Shown: positions 11,392 through 22,033, counted from the stretch's first letter. The stretch: DNA of 64,000 nucleotides from Liolophura sinensis (GCF_032854445.1 NC_088303.1:23817501-23881500); one strand, 5' to 3'. The notes: generated by a model from the letters alone, not told the origin. Numbers and translations are program-made.

Positions 11392-11610
11392 TCAGAATGA
11401 AGCGGATAGTGCAACGACTGGTTGACCTGTATCAGTGTAATGGCTCGGGCGGGGCAGCTTACTTGCCTTCGGTAAGTCGTCTTATTGACGCAGCACTAGA
11501 TAAAAGAGCGGTGGAAATTCACCCTGCAACAAGGACATGCACTCTAAGGGTTCCTCCTTGGTCATATGGCTGAAAAATTGTTAAGAACGACGTTAAACCC
11601 CAAGTACTCA
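11392..11610 (+). mobile_element. SINE family 2, 5'-truncated copy with TSD
   Basis: It contains the same core (GTAATGGCTCGGGCGGGGCA) and 3' end (ACGACGTTAAACCCCAAGTA) as the copy just upstream, but lacks the tRNA head. The 11-bp repeat CTTAGATTGAC at 11381-11391 and 11611-11621 marks the insertion. Confidence 0.9.
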
Positions 11611-11621
11611 CTTAGATTGAC

Positions 11622-12328
11622 ATTCAACATCTGGACCTTTCTAACAGCTGAGAGGGGGGCCTCGCAACACAAGGAGATGTCACTCGCAGGCTCATCACCA
11701 CCTGTCTCCTTGTGTCCTCTCGCTCATAATTTCATTAAAACTCATACCTGCCCTAAATGTAGACAATTCCTATGATTTGGATGCCAAACATGACACCCGC
11801 ACACCAAAAATGGCAGGCAGGCATCGAAAAAAGACTTTACGCCCTAAAATACGAAGAATTACATTTCCCTCCCGAAAGGGCCAATAGGGTACTAATACCA
11901 CATGCGTCATATCCGTTTGGAACTTAATAACAGGATAATAAAATGGCTCCTGGTGAAGTAATCCCCTTCCTACATGTAACTCTCGGATTATCATTAAATT
12001 ATTACGGAGCCAACGGAGTGAATGCGTCCGCTTTTAAACCGTCGCTCCCAGTGTCGCTTTGACTAGGATTTATCCTACTCTTCCAGAATAAACATGGGAT
12101 TTCTCTGATGGAGAAGAATGACTGTAAGGAGATGTGCGTTCGTCATCCAAATTAATAGTGCAAGAACTGTTGTCATTAAAATCTACCGTTGCCTAAACGC
12201 CTGTCCTTCTATTGCTCATTCAAAGCTGTGGATAATATACATTGTCAGTAATAAGTCATCTTCGCGGTGATATAGGATGTACAGTGAGCTATAAATAATA
12301 AGCAGGCATTGACGTGTTATTCCAGATG
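11622..12328. other. No gene recognised
   Basis: No supportable exon or repeat. Short frames at 11566-11775 and 11770-11994 lack protein-like features, and the first overlaps a SINE. Confidence 0.4.
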
Positions 12329-12951
12329 TTTAAAGGAGAGGTAAACATAAAAATGATGCCAAAATCAGATGAAACAGAGTCAAAACTTATTTGCAAATAT
12401 GGTCTTTAATATGTTTTTGGATTTTTTTTCAAGAGAAAATGGTATTTGAAAATATTTTTGTATAGTGGGTATCTATACATATCTATACATGCCAAATACT
12501 CATATAGTGGGTATTTTGGTATTTATCGTTGTTGCATAATAATGTTCTAAATAAAGATGTGATGCTTGTCTAATAAATTTATTTGAATGTAAATTTGTTG
12601 TCTATATCGAAACATGCATTTAACCTAAATTAAAATAATATTTGTGAACATATTACAAATGTAAATATGATCCAAATTGAGGTTTAATACATTTGTTAGC
12701 TTAAAGGAACAAATTCTAGTGCAAAAACGTTTATTACACCTGTGTTACATCCTCATTTATGACATTATTAAACAAAGACTATAATTACCAAAAGGTGGTA
12801 CCAAATACACACCATACAAAAATTATTTTCAAGTTTCTTTTTCTCCTTAAGGAAAAATCGGGAAAAAATATTGAAGACCACATTTAGGAATAACTTTTCG
12901 CACTCTTTCATCTGAACTTTATGTCATTTTTATGTTTTCTCCACCTTTAAA
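12329..12951. mobile_element. Non-autonomous DNA transposon, TTTAAAGG terminal inverted repeats
   Basis: The left end reads TTTAAAGGAGAGGTAAACAT, then AAAAATGATG. The right end read inward is TTTTAAAGGTGGAGAAAACA, then TAAAAATGAC. These form imperfect terminal inverted repeats of about 30 bp. The roughly 620-bp interior is AT-rich with no transposase frame. A shorter relative is at 17.7-18.2 kb. The target-site duplication is unclear because the flanks are TTAA-like themselves. Confidence 0.78.
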
Positions 12952-13100
12952 ATATTCAGTGGGCAATTGCACCAGAACATGCAATTACACAGATCAGGGC
13001 GTGGTGCAAGTGACAATGTATTACGATTAAATTTAATCGATGCCTAATGCTAGGTATACAATATATCATTTATTATCAAAGCACTCGACTGCCCCACTTT

Positions 13101-13352
13101 GTCGGGCCTCGAGATAATCAGCCAAAGGCCGCATTAAAAGCTATAGATACTCGTAATATCCTTTTGATGTGTCTCTCACTTACGTAAAATCCATTATTAA
13201 CACATAGCATATGTTGTCTTTGTTTAACATGTAGCCCTAACTCTAAGGTAGCCAGCGATCGTCGCACTCTGCGTATCTCATTCATGCTTGCTTGCGGAAA
13301 GGCCCAGTAAACACAGGCTCGCAGACACTGGCTGATTATCTCGGGGCCCGAC
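13101..13352. repeat. 24-bp near-perfect inverted repeat bounding 250 bp
   Basis: The left arm 13101-13124 (starting GTCGGGCCTCGAGATAATCA) and right arm 13329-13352 (ending GATTATCTCGGGGCCCGAC) pair at 23 of 24 positions. A partial third copy (GATTGGCTTATTATGTCGG) lies near 13425. The enclosed minus-strand frame (part of 13118-13414) is Arg-rich and ends in VSERHIKRIL, which has a vague helix-turn-helix look. It may be a transposon remnant; no family can be named. Confidence 0.6.
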
Positions 13353-13960
13353 TTAGTTATGTCATCCAATGACAGAATCACATACACGAGTGTGTCGACA
13401 ATAGAGCGAAGCAAACCGTAATGCGATTGGCTTATTATGTCGGTGCTCGAGGTCTTTTTTTTTTTTTTCGTCTGCTCAAAAAAAAAAGAGAAAAACTGCC
13501 ACCTGATCTCTTTAAGTGGGAGTTTCTATTTTTTAGTGGGGGCGCTTTAAAAAAGAAAAACTCCGGAAAATATAAAAAAACGCACACTTTAAAAAAGATC
13601 ACCATGTCCCCGTTACGGCTCGGTGCGTTCGATATTATATCGCCATAATTTCACAAAGACAAAGTAACGAAAGAAACATCCACACACAATGACAATATTG
13701 TCATAATGAAGGAATTAGAATGAAGGCACGACATGCTAAGCATACATTCAAATAAAACTAAATTTCATTACGAACTCAAAATACAGAATAAAACAGCCTC
13801 AAGAAAACAGACGCGGAACAAATTAAGTAAACAGACATTCTCAGTAAACGATTTAACCATGTGTTACTGAGAGACTTAATTTTTAGATGTCCGTCAAGTT
13901 TGTCGTCACCTGCTCCCCCATTTCAAATCAAATGGATCATTCCAATTTCTGTATGATTAA
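13353..13960. other. Low-complexity A/T-rich stretch
   Basis: Contains poly-T and poly-A runs at about 13440-13600. No gene or clear repeat was recognised. Confidence 0.5.
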
Positions 13961-13961
13961 G

Positions 13962-14284
13962 TTTTATTTATTTATTTGATTGGTGTTTTACGCCTTACTC
14001 AACAATATTTAAATTATACGACGGCGGCCAGTATTATGGTGGGAGGAAACCGGGTACATCGACCATCCGCAGGTTGCTGGCAGACCTTCCCACTTACGGC
14101 CGAGGAAGCCAGCATGAGCTGGACTTGAACTCACAGCGACGTGCGGATAATAGATTAATTCTTGAATACTGAACTATATTAGAAACTGTGGTCAAAAAAG
14201 TCAGCGACCGGAATGGTGAGAGGCTCCTTGGTCATTACGCTGCGCTAGAGCGCTAACAAACTGAGGCACGGAGCCCTCCTCCAC
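13962..14284 (-). mobile_element. SINE family 1 copy carrying a 64-bp insert
   Basis: Read on the minus strand, this is a tRNA-like head (CTAGCGCAGCGTAATGACC-like), then a 64-bp foreign segment at 14141-14204, then the normal body and tail. The insert is identical to 20147-20210 in the other SINE described below and joins the body at the same base. A possible imperfect target-site duplication, TATGATTAAG / TATGATAAAG, flanks the copy. Confidence 0.9.
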
Positions 14285-14404
14285 TTATGATAAAGTGTAT
14301 CATATTATATAGGTTACACACTGAATGATGTACTGTTAAGCCGAACAAGTTAATAAAACCAAACTTTTTTCTCCCTAAGTATAACATTTACAATTTAAAA
14401 AACT

Positions 14405-14408
<4 letters not shown>

Positions 14409-14454
<46 letters not shown>
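14409..14454. repeat. (AT)n microsatellite
   Basis: Pure AT dinucleotide run. Confidence 0.97.
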
Positions 14455-14457
<3 letters not shown>

Positions 14458-15657
14458 TACTGTTGATTTTCACTGTGTGGTTAACATGATAACCCCGAAA
14501 AGGCATGAGACGTCGTCATCTCTGTATCTATGTATTTTCCAGATTAAAAGTGTACATAAAATACAACTGGCGTTGTAGTCCGGATACAAAGTCATACCTA
14601 ATTATTAAAGTGAATGGGCAACAGTAGACCAAATGTATTTATACATTGATGAAGTATCCCACATAATGTTGAAAAGTCATACCTTTTCGATATTGTGATA
14701 TTGCATATCCAGAACATAGCACTTGAATGTAGGAAAAATTTCGCACATTGAGAAATTCGAAAGTTCTACCAAGTTATCAACTTTAACCAACCAGGTGCGA
14801 TCTATCTCTGTATGCCGAGAACGTACCTGTTTCCAGACGCTGTTTTGCCTTCTGGCCGTATAAGCTCAGGTTACGGGTGACGTCATGTCTTGTTTTCAGT
14901 TTCTCTAACATCAAATGTAGTGATTATAGATTAAACGATGATTTATTGCGTTACCGAGCACGTCGGAACGAAATGGCAAACGCAGAAATGCACAAGTGGT
15001 ACGCACAACACGTTGTCACATTTCTATCCAGAAAAAGAAACCAAAACTGCGCATGCAAAAAGAGTTGTTGTCCGGACAGAACATACCTGTCTATATAGAA
15101 GACGCAAGGATATTGGCATTCCTGATTACCATGACAACTGTAAATATGGATAAAAAGTCGTGTCACTTTTGACCAAGCTGTAACATCTTTTCTTTGGTTC
15201 TTTCACTGTCCTTATATAAACTACTACGGGCAGTCATAATAAGTTGTGAACTAATAGTAAACATAAACACCAGAAACAGCCAAACGTCCCTTCCTAGGGA
15301 TTTTTTTGAATGACTCATTTTAACCAAACAAACAGTTCACATGGGTGTTTGATTTGTATCAGTTACGATACATGCTTTAACCGTGCGTTTTAGTGGCGCT
15401 AAGTATGCATTATTATGTCATATCAGCCACTGGTATAAGGCATCGAGAACTGAACGTGTTAATTCCGAAACGACATGCTAAATAATTAGAGCTGCGTGCG
15501 GAATCGGTACTGTTTAGTCGTCGTCCAGCCATTCTCTAGTTTGGAGTTCTCTCAAACTCTGGAGTTGTGACAATATACGTGTGGCTTTCTCGTCGCTTTC
15601 TTGTTGGCCTAATTGTGCTTGGTTTTCACTTTTGTCGGCCTGGCACAGTCTTGTGAG
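14455..15657. other. No gene recognised; one CRE palindrome
   Basis: CRE palindrome at 14878-14885. Overlapping short frames at 14877-15166 are open on both strands but show no domain or splice support. Confidence 0.4.
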
Positions 15658-16055
15658 GTGCGATGACACGAAGCGATGAAATGAAGCGATAAAATGAATG
15701 TACGAAGCAATAGGGGAATAATACAAAGTTATGCCACGATGGTATGAAGCAATAGTACGATAGCACGAAGAGCTATGACGATGGTACGATGCGATGGAAC
15801 GTTGATAGGAAAACAATGCCACGATGACCATTGCTTCCCACCACTGCTCTGTATTGTGGTTTTATCTTCTTCCGGTAGGCATACTTGTGCTTTGTCGAAA
15901 CACTCAGGCACAGGATGAGGTAACGGGAAATAAAATACCATACCCAGTGACGTCATGATCCATGACTACCAGATGACCTATGATACCATGGTACGAAGCA
16001 ATGGGACGATAGCTCGAAGCGATGCATGGTACGATGGTACGAAGCGATGGTCATT
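15658..16055. repeat. Degenerate short tandem repeat, ACGAAGCGATGG-like
   Basis: Many variants of ACGAAGCGATGG / ACGATGGTACGA follow each other at 15658-15835 and again at 15985-16055. The blocks are separated by about 150 bp of non-repetitive DNA with a CRE palindrome at 15948-15955. On the minus strand this produces spurious frames rich in SYHR-type words. Confidence 0.75.
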
Positions 16056-16673
16056 ATGTCATCTTTTCACGTCATCGAGTCCTACAGTGTCGTCATAAGG
16101 CGACAAATTTTCTCCTTAACACGGGCTGGCCAGTCTTTGTGGTGCAGGTCGTAAGCGACAGTAAATCGATTGAGCTCATTGAATATCTACATCACTTACA
16201 TTGTTCTGCATAACCATACGTATCATAGAGGATCATTAATGGTCCTTTAACACTTACATTCGATGAATAGATTATGTTTTTCTCGCATCTTCAGGAAAGG
16301 AAGAGTTTACGTAAAACAGGGTTTTGTTTGTTTTTGGTTAGTGATGTGTTATGTGTGCCTACTTTTACTCGTCAGTATGTTCATTATATGTTTTTTCACG
16401 TAATAGAGGGAAATCTGTACTCCAAAGCATAAGAGTTGTGGGGGTTATTGAGGGTCCAATCTGCAAAAGAGAAATATAACAAAAACACCCCACTGACAGG
16501 TCTGGGGAAAAAAGGGAAATCGCACGTGTAGGACAATGGTGGGGTAATAGTGACGTACAAAATATCGTACGACAAATGTACCATAAAAAATGTCGTACAC
16601 CACTTTAAATAAATAAATTAATTAAATATCACAGCGTTCAGACAATATTTCTTTTCATTTCATATGAATGTTG
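16056..16673. other. No gene recognised
   Basis: AT-rich spacer before the PGRP gene; may include its 3' UTR. No clear polyA signal was identified. Confidence 0.4.
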
Positions 16674-16882
16674 TTTCGCCGTAGCCAAGAACACTTCATC
16701 TATATTACGACCAGGATTATGGTGGAAGGAAACCGGGTAGAACTCGGGTGGGGGGGGGGGGGGTCCATGACCATTCGCAGGTTGCTGCAGACCTTTCCAC
16801 GTAGAGCCGAAGGGGAAGCCAGCATGAGTTGGACTTGAAATCACAGCCAAAGCATTGGCGAGAGGCTCCTGGATCATTGCTG
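16674..16882 (-). mobile_element. SINE family 1 copy, diverged, with poly-G tract
   Basis: Reverse-strand body (GGATTATGGTGGAAGGAAAC, then ACCATTCGCAGGTTGCTGCA) and part of the head. The region corresponding to the CCCGGG of the consensus has expanded to a run of about 14 G near 16750. Confidence 0.88.
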
Positions 16883-17077
16883 ATTGACACACATCTCTGA
16901 CTAATCCAAACCCAGGTTCATGAAAGCTGATTGACATATATTTAATTCACAGCCAGCTTGTAAAAATAGCTGTACATACATCTTCGGTCCTTGTATCAGA
17001 CATGTTGTCAAACATTTGTGATGGACCTGAACATGAATTTGTAACTTTTGCAACATATACACCAGAGTAGCCTCCCT

Positions 17078-17280
17078 TTATCCATAGTGTGGCCATGTTC
17101 GGATAAGATCGTACAGCTTCTGACCGGGGCACTCCGTTGATGACACGTCTCTGTGACCTTTTAGGGAATAGTTCTTAATAACCTTTCCATTCTGGACAGC
17201 ACAGTCTATAAGGCGACGAACAGCGCTTAGCGCGGCATCGTTTGGGAGATGACCAGTGAAGGTACCGATGACACAAAATC
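17078..17280 (-). CDS. PGRP: PGRP terminal coding exon
   Basis: Acceptor AG at 17281-17282 after a pyrimidine-rich stretch on the minus strand; stop TAA at 17078-17080. It encodes [20 protein letters not shown] and continues to [16 protein letters not shown], with the second His and the Cys zinc ligands. The length and ending (RTWPHYG) fit the usual C-terminus of short PGRPs. Confidence 0.95.
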
Positions 17281-20200
17281 CTGTTGTAAAAACGAAAATA
17301 TATCGTTGAGAAATTGTGACCAAAGATTTGTATGTAGTGTTATATTATAACCAAAGACGAAAGAACATAAAACGGAGTTTTCTGTGTGAACAGTTAGTGG
17401 TTTGCCTTGGACACAGTACAGATCCAGTGATAGCTGTCAGGCCTAAAACTCTCATCAAACTATATCTTCACTCTACCCATCAAAATGCCCTATCAAAACA
17501 GACTAACCATTTCCTTGATTTTAGGACGGATTTGTTTCAAAGATGAACAGGCTTCCGAATACCAGAAATACCATGGCAAGTGAAAACGACTTCAACGGCT
17601 TTTAATTATGTTAAAAAAGAAGAGGATATACAAAAGTTGCTAGTATCAAATGGAAGGGCGTGAATACTGGTTTACAAATTAGATCTTTAAGGAGAAAAGG
17701 GTATTTGAGAATATTTTTGTATATCTCTGTAGATATCGTACTTGCCTACTAATGTTTTAATTAAGGATGTGATGTATGTCTAATAAATTTATTTGAATGG
17801 AAATTTTTTGTTTATATTTACACATTCATTTAAACTGAATTACGATAATATGTATGGACATATTAAAAATATAAAATGGTCAATATCCAGGTTAAACACA
17901 TTTGTTAGCTCAAAGACAAATTCTAGAACAAATATATTTATTTACACATGAGTTACATCCCCAAGTATGACACTATTACGCAAAGACAATATACACCTGG
18001 GAGATGGTCCCCAATGCCCACCACACAAAAATTATTTTCAAGTGTTTAATTTATCTTTATTGAAAAATCTAGCAAAATATTGAAGGCCACACTTACAACT
18101 AACTTTTCACACCCTTTCATATGAGCTTCATGTGTTTTTGTGCTTTCTCCACCTTTACTAACAGCGCACGGAAGGATTTCCCCGTTTGTGGTATGCTTAA
18201 TAGATTTCTATGCCAACAAAGAATGGCCATGATAAGTTTTGTTTACATTAAAAATGATTTGTGTACATTTTAGTATTTTTTTTCCATTCATTAAACTGAC
18301 TGGATTTCTCAGACATTTAATCACTGCATGTTAAACTACTTCAGTAATTATGGTGAACAGGTCTGAAAGTCTGTTTACATGTATACGACAATCATTCGGG
18401 CGTATTGCATAACATTTTATACCATGCAAATTAGGAATTTTTGCAAGAATATATAAGCAAAAATGAATCAACTACATGTACATGGTACATGTTCCATTAC
18501 ACACTACATCTCAGGATGTAAGTGTTAAGAAAAAGTCTTTGATAGCAGCAACACATATTTATTTTGGCAAATATTCTGAACATAGCTGTGTTATCGCCAT
18601 ACTGTGTATGCTGACATTGATACGTATATTATGTTGGTGATCAAAATTAGTTAATTTAATCGCATATTTGAGCACTGATTTAAGTGGGCGAGGGTCTTAA
18701 GTTTATGACAAGGGATCTAAAATGGTGGTGAAGGTGGGACTAGCAGTCCGTGGACTTACCCAAAGCATCATGGTTGTGGCCGTACGTATGGGCCCCGATC
18801 TGGTTCCAGCCACGCCCCTCATAGACATCCCCATCCTCGCCGACTATAAAGCTATACGCTACATCCCCCCAATCTGTGGACATAGTTTCGTATCATTAAA
18901 TGTGGAACCAGGATACAAATAAATACATGAAGTCACCCATTAGGCATTCATAAAGGTCATAAGAAAACACTTTTTTCTTAGCAGTGAAATACATATGAAT
19001 ATTACATTTTTCATTCTTGAATGAAAATACCAACTCAAGAATTTCGTCTATGTGTTCTATAAAAACAGAATCTGTTCTTTGCTGTTTGTCGAAAATTGTG
19101 TCTCCTAAAACTTTACAAGACACAGAATTAGAAAGACTTGTAAGATTCGTCGCTCTTGTAATAGTTGTTTGGTTGGTATTGTTCGTTCGTCGCTCTTGTA
19201 ATAGTTGTTTGGTTGGTATTCATCGTTCTTATTCTATACGCGAATATATTGGATAGATGTATAATTGTCTGTTGTTTTCTTTCCTTTCATGTACAAAGAA
19301 AGTAAAGTAACAAAATATCAACTTTGTGAATAAACAAATAGCAAACGTTACTCGTGGTTAAGTAGGCCTACTCACGCTTGCTGTCCATGTGGTAGTTCTG
19401 AAAACTGCGCACCTCAGCCGCGCAGCTCTGCTGATTGTAACAGCTTCCGGTAGCAGAGTGATGGATGAAGATGCCCTTAGGGATCTGTGTTAGCGGCCAG
19501 GGTCCTCCTTGACTGTTCCGGGCACCCCACTCTGCCCGGGTAACAATGTGGGGGCAGCCTGGCAGACGGACGTCACCGTAGCTACCTGTGTGCACAATAC
19601 TAAACGACGCTTGTTTTGTTCTCGGTTTTTTGTAAGATGAAAACCACTTGTAAGAAAAAAAGGGTCGACATTTCTACACAAATTACAAAAACATAATTTG
19701 TGAAATAAGTCGAATAAGGTGAAAAGTGTCAGTATAGATTGAAATGAGGAGGGATAATGACATGAATTGTGCGTTCAAAGCTTTCGCTGCATTTACTCTC
19801 GTTACCATTTGACTTTTAGGTAAGGAATGAGGATATACTATGGATGTAATTTGTATACTGCTGGGTGGATAGTCATCGATGTTGGTTTGATTATAAAATG
19901 TAACTAAAATGTTTACGGTGGGTTGATCAATGCAGTGTAATTGGTTGGATGATTGACTGGATTTAGCGATGGGCTCCTCAAGTAACTGTGGTCAGTGGCT
20001 GTTATTGAAACAATTAGTTGAAAATCAGTACCATGTGCGTCCTTTGTCGGTGTTGTGCCACAGGTTCGAATTGCAATCCAGTTCACAGCTATCCAACCGT
20101 CCTGCAAAACAGTTATGCCAACATCGTGAAAGAATTAATTCAAGAACTGACTTTTTTGACCACAGTTTCTAATATAGTTCAGTATTCAAGAATTAATCTA

Positions 20201-21536
20201 TTATCCGCACGTCGCTGTGAGTTCAAGTCCAGCTCGTGCTGGCTTCTTCTCCGTCTTAAGTGGGCAGGTATGCCAGCAACCTGCGGATGGTCATGGGTTT
20301 CCCCCGGGCTCTACCTGGATTCCTCCCACCGTAATGCTGGCCGCCGTCGTACAAGTGAAACATTCTTAAGTATGGCGTAAAACACCAAACAAATAAATAA
20401 ATAACTTATCCGCACGTGTTGTTTGATGAATATCTGGGCCCAATGGTTAATCTAGCCTTTCAGTCATCATTGCTGTTGTCATTTTCATGATCGAGTAGTC
20501 TCCCCTCTATAAGATAGTAAGAAGAACCGATCTTCACCTCACATGAGGAATCTTCTTTTTTCACCAAGCCAGTAAAAATGCACAAGGCAGGGTGATGCAT
20601 GTTTCTACATAAAATTTCATTTCATTACGGTCACTTGGGACGGGTGCCAACCTTGGATGAGGTGGAACGAAGTTTGGTAACTGGAAGACGGTCCGCGTAC
20701 ACAACACTAACAAATTTATAAAGCTCGACACAAAATCAAACTCAAATGTCTTGGGATCGTTCTCATGTGATATCTGACTCTAGGTTAAAGCTGATAGCTC
20801 ATGCGGGAACAAACTCACATTCAGTAAAGATTTATTATCTCGGTCGCAGAATCTCGTTTACTTAGAGATCTAGTTTTTGTTTTTTTTGAACGTTCATATC
20901 CTGACAGCCCGTCCTATATGGGTTCTCCTCGGTTGGATGGATCAAACATTAGGATCAGTCCATAATCCAGTCCGAATGATCAAAAACACCGATTTCTCTC
21001 AAAATACGGAAGCAAGAATTCGACTGGACCGAAAATGAACGGATTGAAAGTATGGGTGTTTCTTTACATTCAGGGTAGATATCTGCTACACTTGACTATA
21101 TAAAAATATCCATTTATGTGGTGTTTAGAACATAAAATATTTGTAGGTGAATTGGATAATTGAACATCAGTGTATAGGGTTTTCTTTCTATGTCTCATTT
21201 TTTATATTGGACAAACGTACTTTGCAAATTATGAGTGCGTGATTATTTATTTGGTATAGTTCACGAGTGCCTTTACCATATCGTTGCTAAACCCGAGTAC
21301 AAGCTCACCTTGCCATTGTAGCTGACCTTGGCCCAGGTCAGTCCCTCAGACAGTTTTTGCTCGCCCTTGTACGGTACGCAGTGTGGAGGTATGAGAGTGC
21401 TCAGTATGTTGTGACTCGCTCCAGGGCCATCGCGTATGTGAACGCTAAGTGTGGCACATGCGCAGTCACTGGCGCCCACCACAGCACCAGTTAATCCTAG
21501 GATCGCCTCTACTATGGTTATTACTATCACCCTCAT
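17078..21536 (-). CDS. PGRP: Secreted peptidoglycan recognition protein with N-terminal SH3b domain (gene span)
   Basis: Predicted zinc N-acetylmuramoyl-L-alanine amidase cleaving bacterial peptidoglycan, part of innate immunity, acting outside the cell. Coding exons from 5' to 3': 21309-21536 (signal peptide and SH3b-like domain), 19376-19585, 18760-18873, 17078-17280 (amidase/PGRP domain). The last three join in phase at GT/AG junctions and give an uninterrupted PGRP fold. Zinc ligands are all present: the second His of FIHHSA, His of GHRD, and Cys of TECPG. The catalytic-type Tyr sits in DVAYSF, and GRGW and the small Cys-Cys loop (SCYNQQSC) are typical. Exon 1 ends in phase 0 whereas exon 2 needs one preceding base, so a short exon completing the SH3b domain is probably missed between 19586 and 21308. 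The introns hold a TIR transposon copy, a 40-bp duplication and a SINE. PGRP with SH3b is known from molluscs. Confidence 0.93.
17689..18162. mobile_element. Second copy of the TTTAAAGG transposon, 5' deleted
   Basis: It aligns throughout with 12400-12950 (GTCTAATAAATTTATTTGAA; ACACAAAAATTATTTTCAAG; TTTCTCCACCTTTACT) but lacks most of the left terminal repeat. It lies in the last intron of the PGRP gene. Confidence 0.85.
18760..18873 (-). CDS. PGRP: PGRP middle coding exon
   Basis: Acceptor CACAG and donor GTAAGT (18754-18759) on the minus strand. The 114 nt keep phase with both neighbours. It encodes [20 protein letters not shown], then the [11 protein letters not shown] segment, the most conserved core of the PGRP domain. 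Confidence 0.96.
19146..19220. repeat. 35-bp exact duplication at 40-bp period
   Basis: TTCGTCGCTCTTGTAATAGT, then TGTTTGGTTGGTATT, occurs identically at 19146-19180 and 19186-19220. It is a recent tandem duplication inside a PGRP intron. Confidence 0.95.
19376..19585 (-). CDS. PGRP: PGRP exon, start of amidase domain
   Basis: Acceptor CACACAG and donor GTGAGT on the minus strand. It encodes [18 protein letters not shown], then [20 protein letters not shown] and FQNYHMDSK: the N-terminal part of the PGRP fold with the first zinc-binding His and the conserved Cys pair. It begins with two bases of a split codon, which requires a phase-1 exon upstream. Confidence 0.95.
20147..20210. repeat. 64-bp segment identical to the insert in the 14-kb SINE
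   Basis: CTGACTTTTTTGACCACAGT through TCTATTATCCGCAC is the exact reverse complement of 14141-14204. Here it directly precedes a SINE 3' portion. Confidence 0.97.
20212..20405 (+). mobile_element. SINE family 1, 5'-truncated, with TSD
   Basis: Starts at TCGCTGTGAGTTCAAGTCCA and ends CACCAAACAAATAAATAA. The direct repeat TTATCCGCACG at 20201-20211 and 20406-20416 looks like its target-site duplication, so the 64-bp segment upstream would be pre-existing flank. It sits in a PGRP intron in antisense orientation. Confidence 0.92.
21309..21536 (-). CDS. PGRP: PGRP first coding exon: signal peptide and SH3b-like domain
   Basis: ATG at 21536. A TTTCAG acceptor immediately upstream (21537-21545) implies a non-coding 5' exon. 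A hydrophobic leader of about 22 residues ([20 protein letters not shown]) precedes [20 protein letters not shown] and [11 protein letters not shown], which reads like a bacterial-type SH3 (SH3b) domain lacking its last strand. Donor AAG|GTGAGC at 21303-21308 leaves phase 0. An alternative weak donor 17 bp further (phase 1) would fit exon 2 directly but truncates the domain. Confidence 0.88.
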
Positions 21537-21824
21537 CCTGAAATGAAAACTTGAAATGACCTTTGCAGACTAAATACCACATTTTTTTTAAACAGCGTTA
21601 AATGTTGACAAATTATTACATCCCCTGTGTTAAATTAATACATAATTGGACTAGCACAGCCGATAAAAACAACTTTAGAATTGTTTGTTGACACGTGTTT
21701 TTAAACTCACGGGCACGTAGGATAATGCATAATGACTTGAATTTAAAGTAAATATAAGTCATCCTCATTTGCACATATAGCGAGAAAGGTTTTACATTAC
21801 TTCTACATTTAAAGGATTAAAAGC

Positions 21825-21825
<1 letters not shown>

Positions 21826-21900
<75 letters not shown>
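21826..21900. repeat. (AT)n microsatellite
   Basis: Pure AT dinucleotide run of about 75 bp, upstream of the PGRP gene. Confidence 0.97.
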
Positions 21901-21902
<2 letters not shown>

Positions 21903-22033
21903 TGCACAAAATCATGTTCACACATAGACATTTACGCTAAATTGTCGTATCCTTTTATACAGTCAAAGTTATTTGGGAACCCTACAGTACTTCCATGGCA
22001 TTGGAAATCCACTTTACACAGAGATTTTCTCTT

